In this document: positions 16,200-27,270 of the stretch, one piece after another | Layout: every line of letters begins with the position of its first letter | Position numbering within the stretch: the first letter of the stretch is position 1 | Assembly: GCA_021203305.1 (NCBI GenBank) | Contig: JAJQBK010000002.1 | Span: 1-64,000 of the forward strand | Reading direction: 5' to 3' | Source of the DNA: Lachnospiraceae bacterium | Lineage (GTDB): Bacteria; Bacillota; Clostridia; Lachnospirales; Lachnospiraceae | Length of the DNA: 64,000 bases | The notes under the pieces: generated by a model | The model's database searches: none | The model's input: the letters and a program-made list of their open reading frames with translations, nothing else | Told to the model about the DNA's origin: nothing | Position numbers and translations under genes: made by a program

Positions 16200-17684
16200 T
16201 CAGACTTTCTTTTTCGCCGCAATCCTTTTCCGCCGCCGCAAAGTTCCGTATACATCATACACCTTTCCCGAAGGCTTCTTTCCGGTTCCCTTCTTCAACA
16301 GCGTTCCCCGGCAGAAAATATGCGTGTCCAGATGCTTTTTCACCCACCGAAGACGTCCGTAAGCGCTGGTAAAGCCCGCGAAGGAGCCCGCCACGACGCC
16401 GACCCCATACCAGTAGTCAGGAAACTCTCTGGCCGCCATGCTGACCAGAAACGTGACCCCGCAGAAAATGATGGAGGTCAGAAGCGCTCCGTTTAAGTCA
16501 TTATAATAATACAGAAACAGAATTTCCGCGTACATCAGAAACAGAATAAAATATCCGGCCGCCAGGCAGGGATAAATCCGCATCGTCAGCCCGGAAAAGC
16601 CAAGCCCCGGCAGGAAAATAACACAGATCAGGAAAATAACGACAGAAATACAGAACTGGATGCGCACCAGATTCATCAGCTCCGTATCCAGCTGACCAAA
16701 CATCCGCTTTTTCGCCAGCTCAATATCCGATCCCCGGCCTCCGATCACCGCTTCGGAATACTTTCTGTATCTGTCGCTGAAGTGCATTTCCACCCTGGCG
16801 ATAAAGATAATGGTGGCGGAAATATTGGTAAACATGGCAAGGCAGGAGGCCATATCGTAGGGCTGGGCGCAGACAAAGCTGTCCGCCACCACCATTTTCA
16901 TGTCCGTGGTCCAGAATACAAAATTGTGAACATACAGGCCCAGCGTGTAAAAAAAGTTGGTGAAAATCAGCTCCCAGTATCTCCCAAAATAAATAAAAAC
17001 CAGGCGATAGCGGTTGCTGTTTTTCTGAAAATACCCCCGGATTTTGGCATATTCCATACAGCCTGTCAGAAAAAAGCCGATCGTCAGCGCCAGCAGCATG
17101 CTGTAGGTCACCTCCATGGAAAAGCCCCATACAAACACTAACGACAGAAGAAAGGCCGCCACCATCCCCAGCAGATAATACCAGGAAATCTTTTTGTAAT
17201 CCTTGCAGATGGAGAGATACAGCATAGAGTAAAATACGATCACCAGGGAAATAAAGCCCAGAAAACCGGTGCATACATAATACAGCGCCACACCTCCCAC
17301 ATAATATTCATGGAGGCAGAACAGCACCCCCAGAATCACGGAGGGTATCAAATTCAGCAAAAGCCCCAGATAATAGCAGGGCATAATGTCCTCGTAGCGC
17401 TCCTCAAAAATCGTATCCGACAGATACCGGGAGAGCACCGCGTTAAAGGGCGCCGCGCAAAGCAGCGCGAAAATAAAAATATACAGTATCGTACAGGAAA
17501 AAAGCTCCCTTAATATATATCCCGTTTTGGAATATCCCAGGACCCACTGCATAAGCATGATGTTTCCGATGATCAGAAACATCGGTGAAATGGTCACCGC
17601 CGCGCTGTACGCAAACCCATACAGACTGGAGGAAAGCGTATTTTTCCCGAATATTTTGTTTAATGAAATTCCTATTCCCGCCAA
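16200..17684 (-). CDS. pelG: PelG-like exopolysaccharide transporter
   Basis: A 494-residue integral membrane protein with about 12 hydrophobic segments, matching PelG, the MOP-superfamily protein that works with PelF, PelD and PelE to make and move Pel polysaccharide through the inner membrane. Diagnostic parts are the N-terminal AGIGISLNKIFGK, ISPMFLIIGNIM, LSRYLSDTIFEERYEDIMP and VEMHFSDRYRKYSEAV. The ending is strongly basic. Translation starts at TTG 17684, 5 bases after a long AGGAGGGAGG. It directly follows pelF (27-base gap), the order known from Gram-positive pel operons. Confidence 0.92.
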   Translation of the reverse strand: MAGIGISLNKIFGKNTLSSSLYGFAYSAAVTISPMFLIIGNIMLMQWVLGYSKTGYILRELFSCTILYIFIFALLCAAPFNAVLSRYLSDTIFEERYEDIMPCYYLGLLLNLIPSVILGVLFCLHEYYVGGVALYYVCTGFLGFISLVIVFYSMLYLSICKDYKKISWYYLLGMVAAFLLSLVFVWGFSMEVTYSMLLALTIGFFLTGCMEYAKIRGYFQKNSNRYRLVFIYFGRYWELIFTNFFYTLGLYVHNFVFWTTDMKMVVADSFVCAQPYDMASCLAMFTNISATIIFIARVEMHFSDRYRKYSEAVIGGRGSDIELAKKRMFGQLDTELMNLVRIQFCISVVIFLICVIFLPGLGFSGLTMRIYPCLAAGYFILFLMYAEILFLYYYNDLNGALLTSIIFCGVTFLVSMAAREFPDYWYGVGVVAGSFAGFTSAYGRLRWVKKHLDTHIFCRGTLLKKGTGKKPSGKVYDVYGTLRRRKRIAAKKKV

Positions 17685-17711
17685 AACGGCCTCCCTCCTT
17701 TTTCCGCTGAT

Positions 17712-19172
17712 TTATCGAGGTTGGGGGACAAATTCCTCCTCTGTCCACTCAAGCCCCATGGATTCCGCGAAATCCTGGTAAATCTTTCTGTAGGTCTCCC
17801 TCATATCCTCAATTTTATATTTCGCCATCACGCGGCAATAGCCGTTTTCCCCCATTCTCCTGCGCAGCGGCTCATCCTCCGCCAGCTCCAGGATGGCCCG
17901 GGCAATTTCATCCACATTCATGATATGGGTCAGAATCCCCGCCGGTCCAAAGTCGTCGTTCTCCCCGTAAATCAGGCCGGAGCAGTTTCCCACATCCGTG
18001 GCAATCACCGGCTTATGGGCCGCATAGCTTTCCAGGATGGTCAGGGGCTGTCCTTCGCTGATGCTGGTGAGAATGGTCATATCCATCCTTCCCAGATATT
18101 CGCTGACATTGATTCTTCCCGTAAAGACCACATCCGGAATCTGCATCAGCTCCACCGTGTCAAAGCACTCCTGGGCGTACTCCTCATCCTCCTCGGTCGG
18201 CCCCATAATCCAGAGCTTCAGCTTATCATTCTGTCTGCGGGCGTATCCGAAAGCCTGTATCATGGTCTTTACATCCTTGATGGGCGTCACCCTCAGCACC
18301 GCGCCCACATTGATATGCTCCAGATCCTCCTCATTTTTGCCGGGAATATCCACAAAATTTTCCGTCCGAATCCCGTTCGGCGTCACCATCGTTTTATCCG
18401 CGGGGCACCCCAGGTCAATCTGTAACAGCCGCGCGTTCTCATACAGGCTGGTCACAAGATTGGCCCGCTCATAGACCAGGTTGGACATCTTTTTGAACTG
18501 CTCGATCCAGATATCCTTATAGATTCCCTTCACCCAATCCGCCTTGATCAGTTCCTCCTCCCGCTCTCTTGTATAAATGCCGTGCTCCGATACCATCAGC
18601 CGACAGCTATGCAGATATTTCGCCATACTGCCCAGAATGCCCGCGTATCCGGTGGCGACGCAGTGATACAGATCCGCCTTCGGCACCTTCATCTTCAGGG
18701 CAAAGAACAGTGGCAGATAAATGGAGCGCATGGTCCACAGAAAGTCAGAAAATACAATCTGGGGATATTTCAGATAGTAGCAGTCACAGACTATGCGGTA
18801 AAAATCCTCCCCCATCAGGATGCCCTCAATGGAAACCTCCTGCTTCTGAAACAGGTCAAACAGGATTTCCCACTCAATGTGCTGATTTAAAAGCAGGCTC
18901 CGCAACGCGTTATACTGCTCCTTTTTCAGTGAAGATCTGCGCAGCTTCTTTCTCTTCTGCCCCCACTCGCAATCCTCCAGATACAGCTCGTGCACCTCCG
19001 TCACATTGGGAGGCAGCTCATAGACAAACTTTCCTCGGAAGGAGCGGTTCGCCAGAATGGTCAGAAGCACAAACTCCTGATTGGGAAAGGCCCTGATTAA
19101 ATTGTGAATCCAGCTGGATACGCCGCCCACCACATAGGGATAGCAGCCTTCCGCCACCATACAGATTCTCAC
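17712..19172 (-). CDS. pelF: PelF-like glycosyltransferase (GT4)
   Basis: A 486-residue GT4 enzyme matching PelF, the UDP-sugar-dependent polymerase of Pel exopolysaccharide. It opens with RICMVAEGCYPYVVGGVSSWIHNLI, the PelF hallmark. The donor domain has INVGAVLRVTPIKDVKTMI and WIMGPTEEDEEYAQEC, then TSISEGQPLTILESYA with the conserved E-x7-E glutamates and IATDVGNC. The start is GTG 19172 because AGGAGG lies 7 bases upstream; a GTG at 19196 would contain that site. It is followed by pelG and preceded by the DUF2194 gene. Confidence 0.93.
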   Translation of the reverse strand: MRICMVAEGCYPYVVGGVSSWIHNLIRAFPNQEFVLLTILANRSFRGKFVYELPPNVTEVHELYLEDCEWGQKRKKLRRSSLKKEQYNALRSLLLNQHIEWEILFDLFQKQEVSIEGILMGEDFYRIVCDCYYLKYPQIVFSDFLWTMRSIYLPLFFALKMKVPKADLYHCVATGYAGILGSMAKYLHSCRLMVSEHGIYTREREEELIKADWVKGIYKDIWIEQFKKMSNLVYERANLVTSLYENARLLQIDLGCPADKTMVTPNGIRTENFVDIPGKNEEDLEHINVGAVLRVTPIKDVKTMIQAFGYARRQNDKLKLWIMGPTEEDEEYAQECFDTVELMQIPDVVFTGRINVSEYLGRMDMTILTSISEGQPLTILESYAAHKPVIATDVGNCSGLIYGENDDFGPAGILTHIMNVDEIARAILELAEDEPLRRRMGENGYCRVMAKYKIEDMRETYRKIYQDFAESMGLEWTEEEFVPQPR

Positions 19173-19200
19173 CCGGTTTCCTCCTGTTTCAGGCACATGG

Positions 19201-21042
19201 TTAATTATTGTAATAAAAGGAATTCGTTTTCGCCCCCAAAGTGATCACGGCCTCCTCCTGCGTCAGCGTCAGCAGGTACGCGCCCTCCTCAATCACCTCG
19301 TATGTGCCGCCCTCCATGCTCTCAATCTCCTCATTATGGATTCGCAGGATGAAATACGCCTCCTCATACAGGTTTTCCACGGACACCCGGATGGTATCTC
19401 CTTCCCTGGCCTCCTCGTAAGACAGGTTCAGAAACTGCCGTATTCTGGCGTCGCTCTCCGAGACAACTGTCTTCTCAAAGGCGGTATAGGCTTTCCAGTA
19501 GGTTGTGATGTTGCTGGAGAATTCCTCAGACAGAATTTCCCAGGAATTCTCCTCAGACTCCGCCTCCACCACCCGGTCCAGGTCCACCAGAATCGTGGAA
19601 TAGCCCAGCGCCGTCTCCAGGCTCTTCACCAGCAGATCGTCCGAATAGGTATAAGAAAAACCGTCCGCGGTGGCCCGCTGCCAGGTCACATTGTCGCTCT
19701 CATATCCGAAAACGCTTTCCTCTGCGTTCATCTCCAGAATCAGTGTGCGCACACTCTCAAGCGCTTCATTCTCCAGAACTCCGCTTATGTTTTCCTCATT
19801 TTCCTCATCCACGTAGAGTGCGCGGAACTCATAGTCCGGCACATTCTCCTGATAGAAGGCCAGATCCTCCGAGAGCTTTTCGCTAAGCTCAAGTTCCGAG
19901 AATTGATAGGTGGTCAGCCCCGCCTCCCCGTCATTTTCCCGGATCAGCTTCAGGAAATAGACCAGCCGCTCCGCGTCCGGCTCCTCCTCGCTTTCATAAT
20001 TCAGCTTCGGATTAATAAAAAAGGTAGGGACGTCCCCCGTCTGAATCCACAGGGACAGCACAGTAGACCAGACCAGCTCCTGGAACACCGCCTTCTGGGA
20101 GCGGTAATACAGCCCGTCCATCCTCTCATCCTCCTCCGAGGAGAGGGCCGCAAAATTGGTGAACACCAGATTCTGGGCATTGACTACCGGATACAGCAGA
20201 TAGTCCTCCGTCTCATACATCATGGCGTTCAGAAGCCCGATGGCCGTCACACTCTCCATATAGGCCCCGCTGACCGCGAACACATAGCCGCTGCCTGTGG
20301 ACCGCCTCCATATCAGACTGGGATAATATTCATAGTCAATTTCCTCCGCCGGATAATCCTCCTCATTGATCCGGCCTACCATGTATACCTTCGTGGCGGA
20401 TCTGGTGATATACCAGGGAACGTCCAGATCCATATCCTGTTTTTCTTCCTCTTCCTCCTCGTCCTCCGCCACATAGAGTGCCGCGCCTCCCAGCAAAAAT
20501 CCGCTGTACAGTTCAATCCCTGTCACATGCACGGACGTCTGGCGCACCGCGTCAATCCCCAGGAAATCCATCAGCTCCTGATTCTGCTCCACAACCTCCG
20601 CTTCCGGCAGCGTCATAAATATCACCGTCACTCCCTGAGTGACAAACTCCTCCAGAAGCTCCACATCCCCCGGCAGGGAAAGCCAGTCAGAATCGATCAA
20701 TATCACCTCCGGGCAAAGGCCGGTCTGAGCCGCATAATCCTTCAGAGAGTCCGTGCTCAGAAAGCTCCTCTTCGTATAGACACACCACTCGTATGCCTGC
20801 GCTCCCGCCGCGGATTTCTCCTCATCCCCCACAAAAAGCACAAAATCATACTCCTGTATCTCCTGAAGGCTCACGGAAGTCCGGTATTCATTCTCCCCCG
20901 TCATTTCGGACGTAAGCACCTCAGCGTATTCATTTATCCCGTATTCATTCCACTGATCCTTCATTACGCTGGTCGCCTGAAATAAAAACAGCAGCACCAG
21001 CATAATCAGCGTAATGGTAAAAAACTGTCTGCGAGAAAGCAT
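19201..21042 (-). CDS. DUF2194-type exported protein of the Pel operon
   Basis: A 613-residue protein with an N-terminal signal anchor (about residues 5-24) and a large, acidic extracellular part. The order (GFQATS-like anchor end, YDFVLFVGDEE, VTVIFMTLPEAEV, then a later half with SLWIQTGDVPTFFINPKLN) resembles DUF2194 proteins, which occur beside pelF/pelG in Clostridia. In the described Gram-positive pel operons a PelA-like deacetylase occupies this place, so a role in trimming or modifying Pel outside the cell is reasonable inference; I do not see an unequivocal deacetylase metal site. A poly-Glu stretch lies near residue 210. Start ATG 21042 closely follows the upstream gene. Confidence 0.72.
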   Translation of the reverse strand: MLSRRQFFTITLIMLVLLFLFQATSVMKDQWNEYGINEYAEVLTSEMTGENEYRTSVSLQEIQEYDFVLFVGDEEKSAAGAQAYEWCVYTKRSFLSTDSLKDYAAQTGLCPEVILIDSDWLSLPGDVELLEEFVTQGVTVIFMTLPEAEVVEQNQELMDFLGIDAVRQTSVHVTGIELYSGFLLGGAALYVAEDEEEEEEKQDMDLDVPWYITRSATKVYMVGRINEEDYPAEEIDYEYYPSLIWRRSTGSGYVFAVSGAYMESVTAIGLLNAMMYETEDYLLYPVVNAQNLVFTNFAALSSEEDERMDGLYYRSQKAVFQELVWSTVLSLWIQTGDVPTFFINPKLNYESEEEPDAERLVYFLKLIRENDGEAGLTTYQFSELELSEKLSEDLAFYQENVPDYEFRALYVDEENEENISGVLENEALESVRTLILEMNAEESVFGYESDNVTWQRATADGFSYTYSDDLLVKSLETALGYSTILVDLDRVVEAESEENSWEILSEEFSSNITTYWKAYTAFEKTVVSESDARIRQFLNLSYEEAREGDTIRVSVENLYEEAYFILRIHNEEIESMEGGTYEVIEEGAYLLTLTQEEAVITLGAKTNSFYYNN

Positions 21043-21055
21043 GCCTCATACGCCT

Positions 21056-23539
<2,484 letters not shown>

Positions 23540-23586
23540 GGCGTTCCTTCCTCCTTTCCTTTGTCCGCGGTCCGGGCTTCTGGCCG

Positions 23587-24663
23587 CTATGAAAACATTC
23601 GAATCATTTCCAGCATTTCACTATCCACGATCACCTTGGACTTTTTCAGCTGATCCAGCGTTTCCAGAAAGTGCTTTTGATCGTTCATTTCAAAATAATA
23701 CCGCATCCAGCAGCGGAAGGAGTCCACCTGATCGGGGAAAAGCTCCATGGCGCGTCCGCACCATACCTTTGATTCCTCATAATGCTTTATCTCCATCAGG
23801 CGCTGGGCGATCCAGGCGATATGACCAGCTGTTAAAGAATTCTTCTCCTCTTCAGAAGCTTCCTCTTCCTCCGTTTCATCCTCCCAGTCCTCCTCGCCGT
23901 ATTCTTCCCAGTTCTCTTCCTTCAGAGGGTCCCGGGATTCTTCCTCTCCGGCAGCCTTTAATCTTTCCTGTTCCTTTGCCGCCCGCTCTTCCACTTCCCC
24001 GCGGTACAGCTTCTCGCCCGCGTCCGCCATCACTCCCACAAAATACAGCTGTTCCACCTCGGTAAAGACCCTCTGCGCCAGTACCCGGTTCATATATTCC
24101 AGCAGCAGGACGCAAAGCTCCTGCCAGTTCTCCGGCTCCTTCTCAATTTCCTGGCCAAGCTTTCGCACATTCATGCGGAAATCGTTCAGCGCCTTGCTGA
24201 GCACTGAGGCAGCGTAATGGGAGGTCTCGGAATCCTCACTGTTCAGCGCCAGCGCCACGGAGGCTAACGAATCATCGATATCCCCCTTGATGACGTTCAG
24301 CATCAGCTGGCGCAGCTGGGACTGGTCCGACACTGTCAGCGCCTCCTCAATGGGAACCAGGTTCGTCTCCCGCTCCACGTCCGCGCTGACATGGGACTCC
24401 ACCCGCTTCTTGCTGAACATGACGTCCCCCAGGTCCACCGTTGAGCGGAAAAAGATAACCCTGATCAGCATGCTGACCAGAAAAAACAGTGGTCCCGCCA
24501 CCGGACAGATTGCCATGCAAAAGGCCTTGATCACCCAGGAAAGGCGCTGATTCTCCCCTCTTTCATTTTTTCGGTGGAAGATCAGGCCAAAGAGCAGATA
24601 AAGCACCGCAATCGCCGTATTGATGATTAAAATCAGAATAAAAATATGCTCGCTCCTGCTCAT
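23587..24663 (-). CDS. PelE-like membrane/TPR protein
   Basis: A 358-residue protein with two N-terminal membrane helices (about 7-27 and 43-68) and a cytoplasmic helical region containing TPR-like units (SVALALNSEDSETSHYAASVLSKAL; HIAWIAQRLMEIKHYEESKVWCGRAMEL). That is the architecture of PelE, which partners PelD. A strongly acidic linker (about residues 236-268, mostly Glu) separates two TPR blocks. The start overlaps the pelD stop by 4 bases (ATGA), as expected for a tight PelD-PelE pair. Assignment rests on position and architecture more than on sequence motifs. Confidence 0.75.
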   Translation of the reverse strand: MSRSEHIFILILIINTAIAVLYLLFGLIFHRKNERGENQRLSWVIKAFCMAICPVAGPLFFLVSMLIRVIFFRSTVDLGDVMFSKKRVESHVSADVERETNLVPIEEALTVSDQSQLRQLMLNVIKGDIDDSLASVALALNSEDSETSHYAASVLSKALNDFRMNVRKLGQEIEKEPENWQELCVLLLEYMNRVLAQRVFTEVEQLYFVGVMADAGEKLYRGEVEERAAKEQERLKAAGEEESRDPLKEENWEEYGEEDWEDETEEEEASEEEKNSLTAGHIAWIAQRLMEIKHYEESKVWCGRAMELFPDQVDSFRCWMRYYFEMNDQKHFLETLDQLKKSKVIVDSEMLEMIRMFS

Positions 24664-26843
24664 GAGAGTACCACATCCTCCTGCAGGACCGCCTCAACCC
24701 CTATCTCCCGGAAACGGGAAATGACAATCTGCGCGCCCTCCCTGTTGGTATTGGACAGCAGGACGTACAGTCTGCCATCCTCAAGCTCCCCCAGGTAATC
24801 CGATCTGCGAACCAGCTTTCCGGCCTTTTCCCCCATGGCCGCAAGCTGTTCTCCGGCAGCGGGGAGCAATATCAGCGCGCACTCTGTCAGACCCTTTTTC
24901 TGCGCGGTCAGATAAGCTTTTACCAGAGAGGTGAAGGCGGACTTTTCCAGAATCTTCGTGCCCTCCATAAAGCGCTCGCTTTCCAGCGCCTTCTGATATC
25001 TGTTGGCGCGAAGCACAGCGTTCTGAATCAGATATCCGGTCACCTTCAGCAGATTCCCAAGGCTTAAATTCAGCCTTTCCCAGGGAATCCCCCAGATCAT
25101 CAGAATCAGCTGCAGCTCCTCTCCCTCAAAAATGCCGTTGGCTAACAGCGGGTACTTCTCCGTCTGCCCCTTATTGACATAGACCTCCCGCTTCATGACG
25201 CTCTCGTACAACTCTCCCATCTCATCATAGCGGATGGAGTTGCCCAGCTCTCTGGCCTTGGCTGAGGTGGAGGAGAACAGGCGGGCATAGCTTTTATTGG
25301 CCACCGTGTAGATCGCCACATCCTTGCTTTCCAAAAGCCTGGCGATCACCTCCGCGGCATAAAACATGACCTCCTCCGGCGCGTACTGCTCCAGCTGGGA
25401 GGTAATCTCATAAACCTTGCCTATGCTCTGATTGTGGTTGACAAGCTGTCCCTCCAGCACGTTTTTGATGCGCACATTGCTGGTGTTGATATTCTGAATA
25501 TCGCTGACCTGACCGGACAGATACTCCTCCCTCTCCTCATTTTCCTTCCGGATCACATTCAGCTGGTCCCGCAGATATCCCACCGCCAGGCCGACGATAA
25601 ACAGCTGCGCCGCCCAGACATAGGTATCGTAATCCATTATGACCTCAAAGCCGGACCGGGTATACATCTGCCGGAAAAAATACCCCGCCACCGCCATGAT
25701 GGCGGAAAAGGTAGCCTGCTGCTGCCCGTAAACCAGAGCGAACAAAAGCACATAGAGCAGATAAAAATCCAGCTTCGCGAAATACTGGCTCCCTGTTGCC
25801 CGGTTGTTCAGCATAAAAAAGGGGACGAAGCAGATCATATTCTCCAGGAAAGGGAGCGCGGCTCTGGCCACCCCCAGAACGGTCTGGCGAAAGCGTCCGG
25901 CAAACCACAGGCCCTGATCCTCCTGCTCCAGAAAGATTTTTTTGTGCTTTCTGACATAAGAGGCGATGGCGGAGACCACCGCGTATGTACTGTTAAAGAT
26001 TCTGGCGTGGAATTCCTCAAAAAAGGCCTCATTGGAGAGCACAATCCTGTACTCCTCACCCACTGTATTGTCCTGAATGGTCACGCCCCGGCCCAACTCC
26101 TTCTGGATCATCTGGGCCAGATCCATCTCCGTGATCTCGGAGGAGGAGGACAGATGGTACAGGGACCGTTCATGCTCCTGGGTCTCCACAATCTGATACA
26201 GAAACTGCACCGCGTCCGAAATATACAGCAGTGAAAATTTCTTTCTCTCGCTGGCCTCGATCACACCGGTTTTCAGAGCCTGCACACACATTCTGGAGCA
26301 GACGTCCACCGCCTCCTCCTTTTTCGTGGGAACAGCGCAGAGATGATCCATGCGCAGAATCACGATATCCAGCCCCGGAAAGCTCTGGTATTTCTGGCAC
26401 AGCTCCTCCCCCTGAGCGATAACCATCGACTCAAAGCCGGCGGCGCTGGCCGACATATCCTCACTGATATCATTATGGCAGGAGCTTCCGAACACAGCCT
26501 CGGAGGAAAGATAGATAAACCGGCCGCATTTGATGAGGGAGTACGCCATCAGAATATTCAGAAGCCCGGCGGAGTAGCGCACGGATTCCTCCCTGGCGTT
26601 CCCCCAGTCGTAATTGGTATCGTACGCTCCCATGAAAATGGTGACGTCCGGGTTCACGCTCTCCAGAATTTCCTTAATGCTGCTGCTCTCATAGGGAAAG
26701 GAATATTCCTCAAACACATACTTGTATTCCCCTTTTTTGACGCTGCTTCCGGAAAGGACATAGATACGGTTTCCCTCTTTATTCAGTTTTTCAAGAATGG
26801 CGTCGGTGACGTTGCCGCCTCCGCCAATCAGCAGAATATCCAT
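24660..26843 (-). CDS. pelD: PelD-like c-di-GMP receptor with N-terminal SDR domain
   Basis: A 727-residue fusion. Residues 1-290 are an extended SDR/epimerase-like domain with the dinucleotide motif LLIGGGGNVTDAIL and FIYLSSEAVFG. Residues about 320-425 hold four membrane helices, then a coiled segment (DQLNVIRKENEEREEYL), a GAF-like domain (about 470-600), and a degenerate GGDEF domain at the end. The allosteric site RRSD (679-682) is intact, with the GGDEF position occupied by EDGRL (688-692) at the same spacing as in active cyclases. This is the pattern of PelD: no synthesis of c-di-GMP but binding of it, to switch on Pel production. Whether the SDR part is catalytic is unknown; a Tyr-x-x-x-Lys is not clear. 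Confidence 0.85.
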   Translation of the reverse strand: MDILLIGGGGNVTDAILEKLNKEGNRIYVLSGSSVKKGEYKYVFEEYSFPYESSSIKEILESVNPDVTIFMGAYDTNYDWGNAREESVRYSAGLLNILMAYSLIKCGRFIYLSSEAVFGSSCHNDISEDMSASAAGFESMVIAQGEELCQKYQSFPGLDIVILRMDHLCAVPTKKEEAVDVCSRMCVQALKTGVIEASERKKFSLLYISDAVQFLYQIVETQEHERSLYHLSSSSEITEMDLAQMIQKELGRGVTIQDNTVGEEYRIVLSNEAFFEEFHARIFNSTYAVVSAIASYVRKHKKIFLEQEDQGLWFAGRFRQTVLGVARAALPFLENMICFVPFFMLNNRATGSQYFAKLDFYLLYVLLFALVYGQQQATFSAIMAVAGYFFRQMYTRSGFEVIMDYDTYVWAAQLFIVGLAVGYLRDQLNVIRKENEEREEYLSGQVSDIQNINTSNVRIKNVLEGQLVNHNQSIGKVYEITSQLEQYAPEEVMFYAAEVIARLLESKDVAIYTVANKSYARLFSSTSAKARELGNSIRYDEMGELYESVMKREVYVNKGQTEKYPLLANGIFEGEELQLILMIWGIPWERLNLSLGNLLKVTGYLIQNAVLRANRYQKALESERFMEGTKILEKSAFTSLVKAYLTAQKKGLTECALILLPAAGEQLAAMGEKAGKLVRRSDYLGELEDGRLYVLLSNTNREGAQIVISRFREIGVEAVLQEDVVLS

Positions 26844-26958
26844 GCCTGTCTTTTCTTCCTTCAGCTGTCAGTTTCCAATTCCTTTTCCCGGTGTACCGTC
26901 ACAATCATAATCTTACTTATGTCACTGCCTGCGCCGTCAGCCAACGTGGGTGCGGCCT

Positions 26959-27228
26959 TCATCCTTCCTCTTCGGCCAAAATCCCCTGCTTTTGCAGCTG
27001 GCCGATAAACAGGCCGCAGTCTTCCAGCGCCTCCTGTCTTTCCAGGCCGAACCGCCCGCACAGTTCGTCCGCGATTTCTTCCCTGGTCTGCCCCTCGCAC
27101 AGCTTCTGCCAGACCAGGGCGCCGGGTTCGTTCAGACAGACTGGCCGTTGAAAGGCAAGCCCGCTCTGCTCCATATCCAGCAGCCAGTACCTTCCTGCCG
27201 CGTATCTTAACTGAAACCGATCTTTCAT
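26959..27228 (-). CDS. PqqD-like protein (peptide chaperone fold)
   Basis: An 89-residue PqqD-type protein, the winged-helix fold that binds leader peptides of ribosomal peptides (RRE). It shows RYWLLDMEQSG, then LNEPGALVWQKLCEGQTREEIADEL, and the closing FIGQLQKQGIL, matching the family's N-x-x-G-x-x-x-W helix pattern. The start is ATG 27228, 8 bases after GGAGGAG. It lies 42 bases downstream of the HD-GYP gene and about 115 bases upstream of pelD. A second PqqD domain is at the N-terminus of the protein at 29992. The natural partners are the GVYAxSG precursor proteins at 33.6-34.5 kb. Confidence 0.85.
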   Translation of the reverse strand: MKDRFQLRYAAGRYWLLDMEQSGLAFQRPVCLNEPGALVWQKLCEGQTREEIADELCGRFGLERQEALEDCGLFIGQLQKQGILAEEEG

Positions 27229-27270
27229 TGCGGATTCTCCTCCCACTTCGGATAAAAGTTTTCCCTTGCT

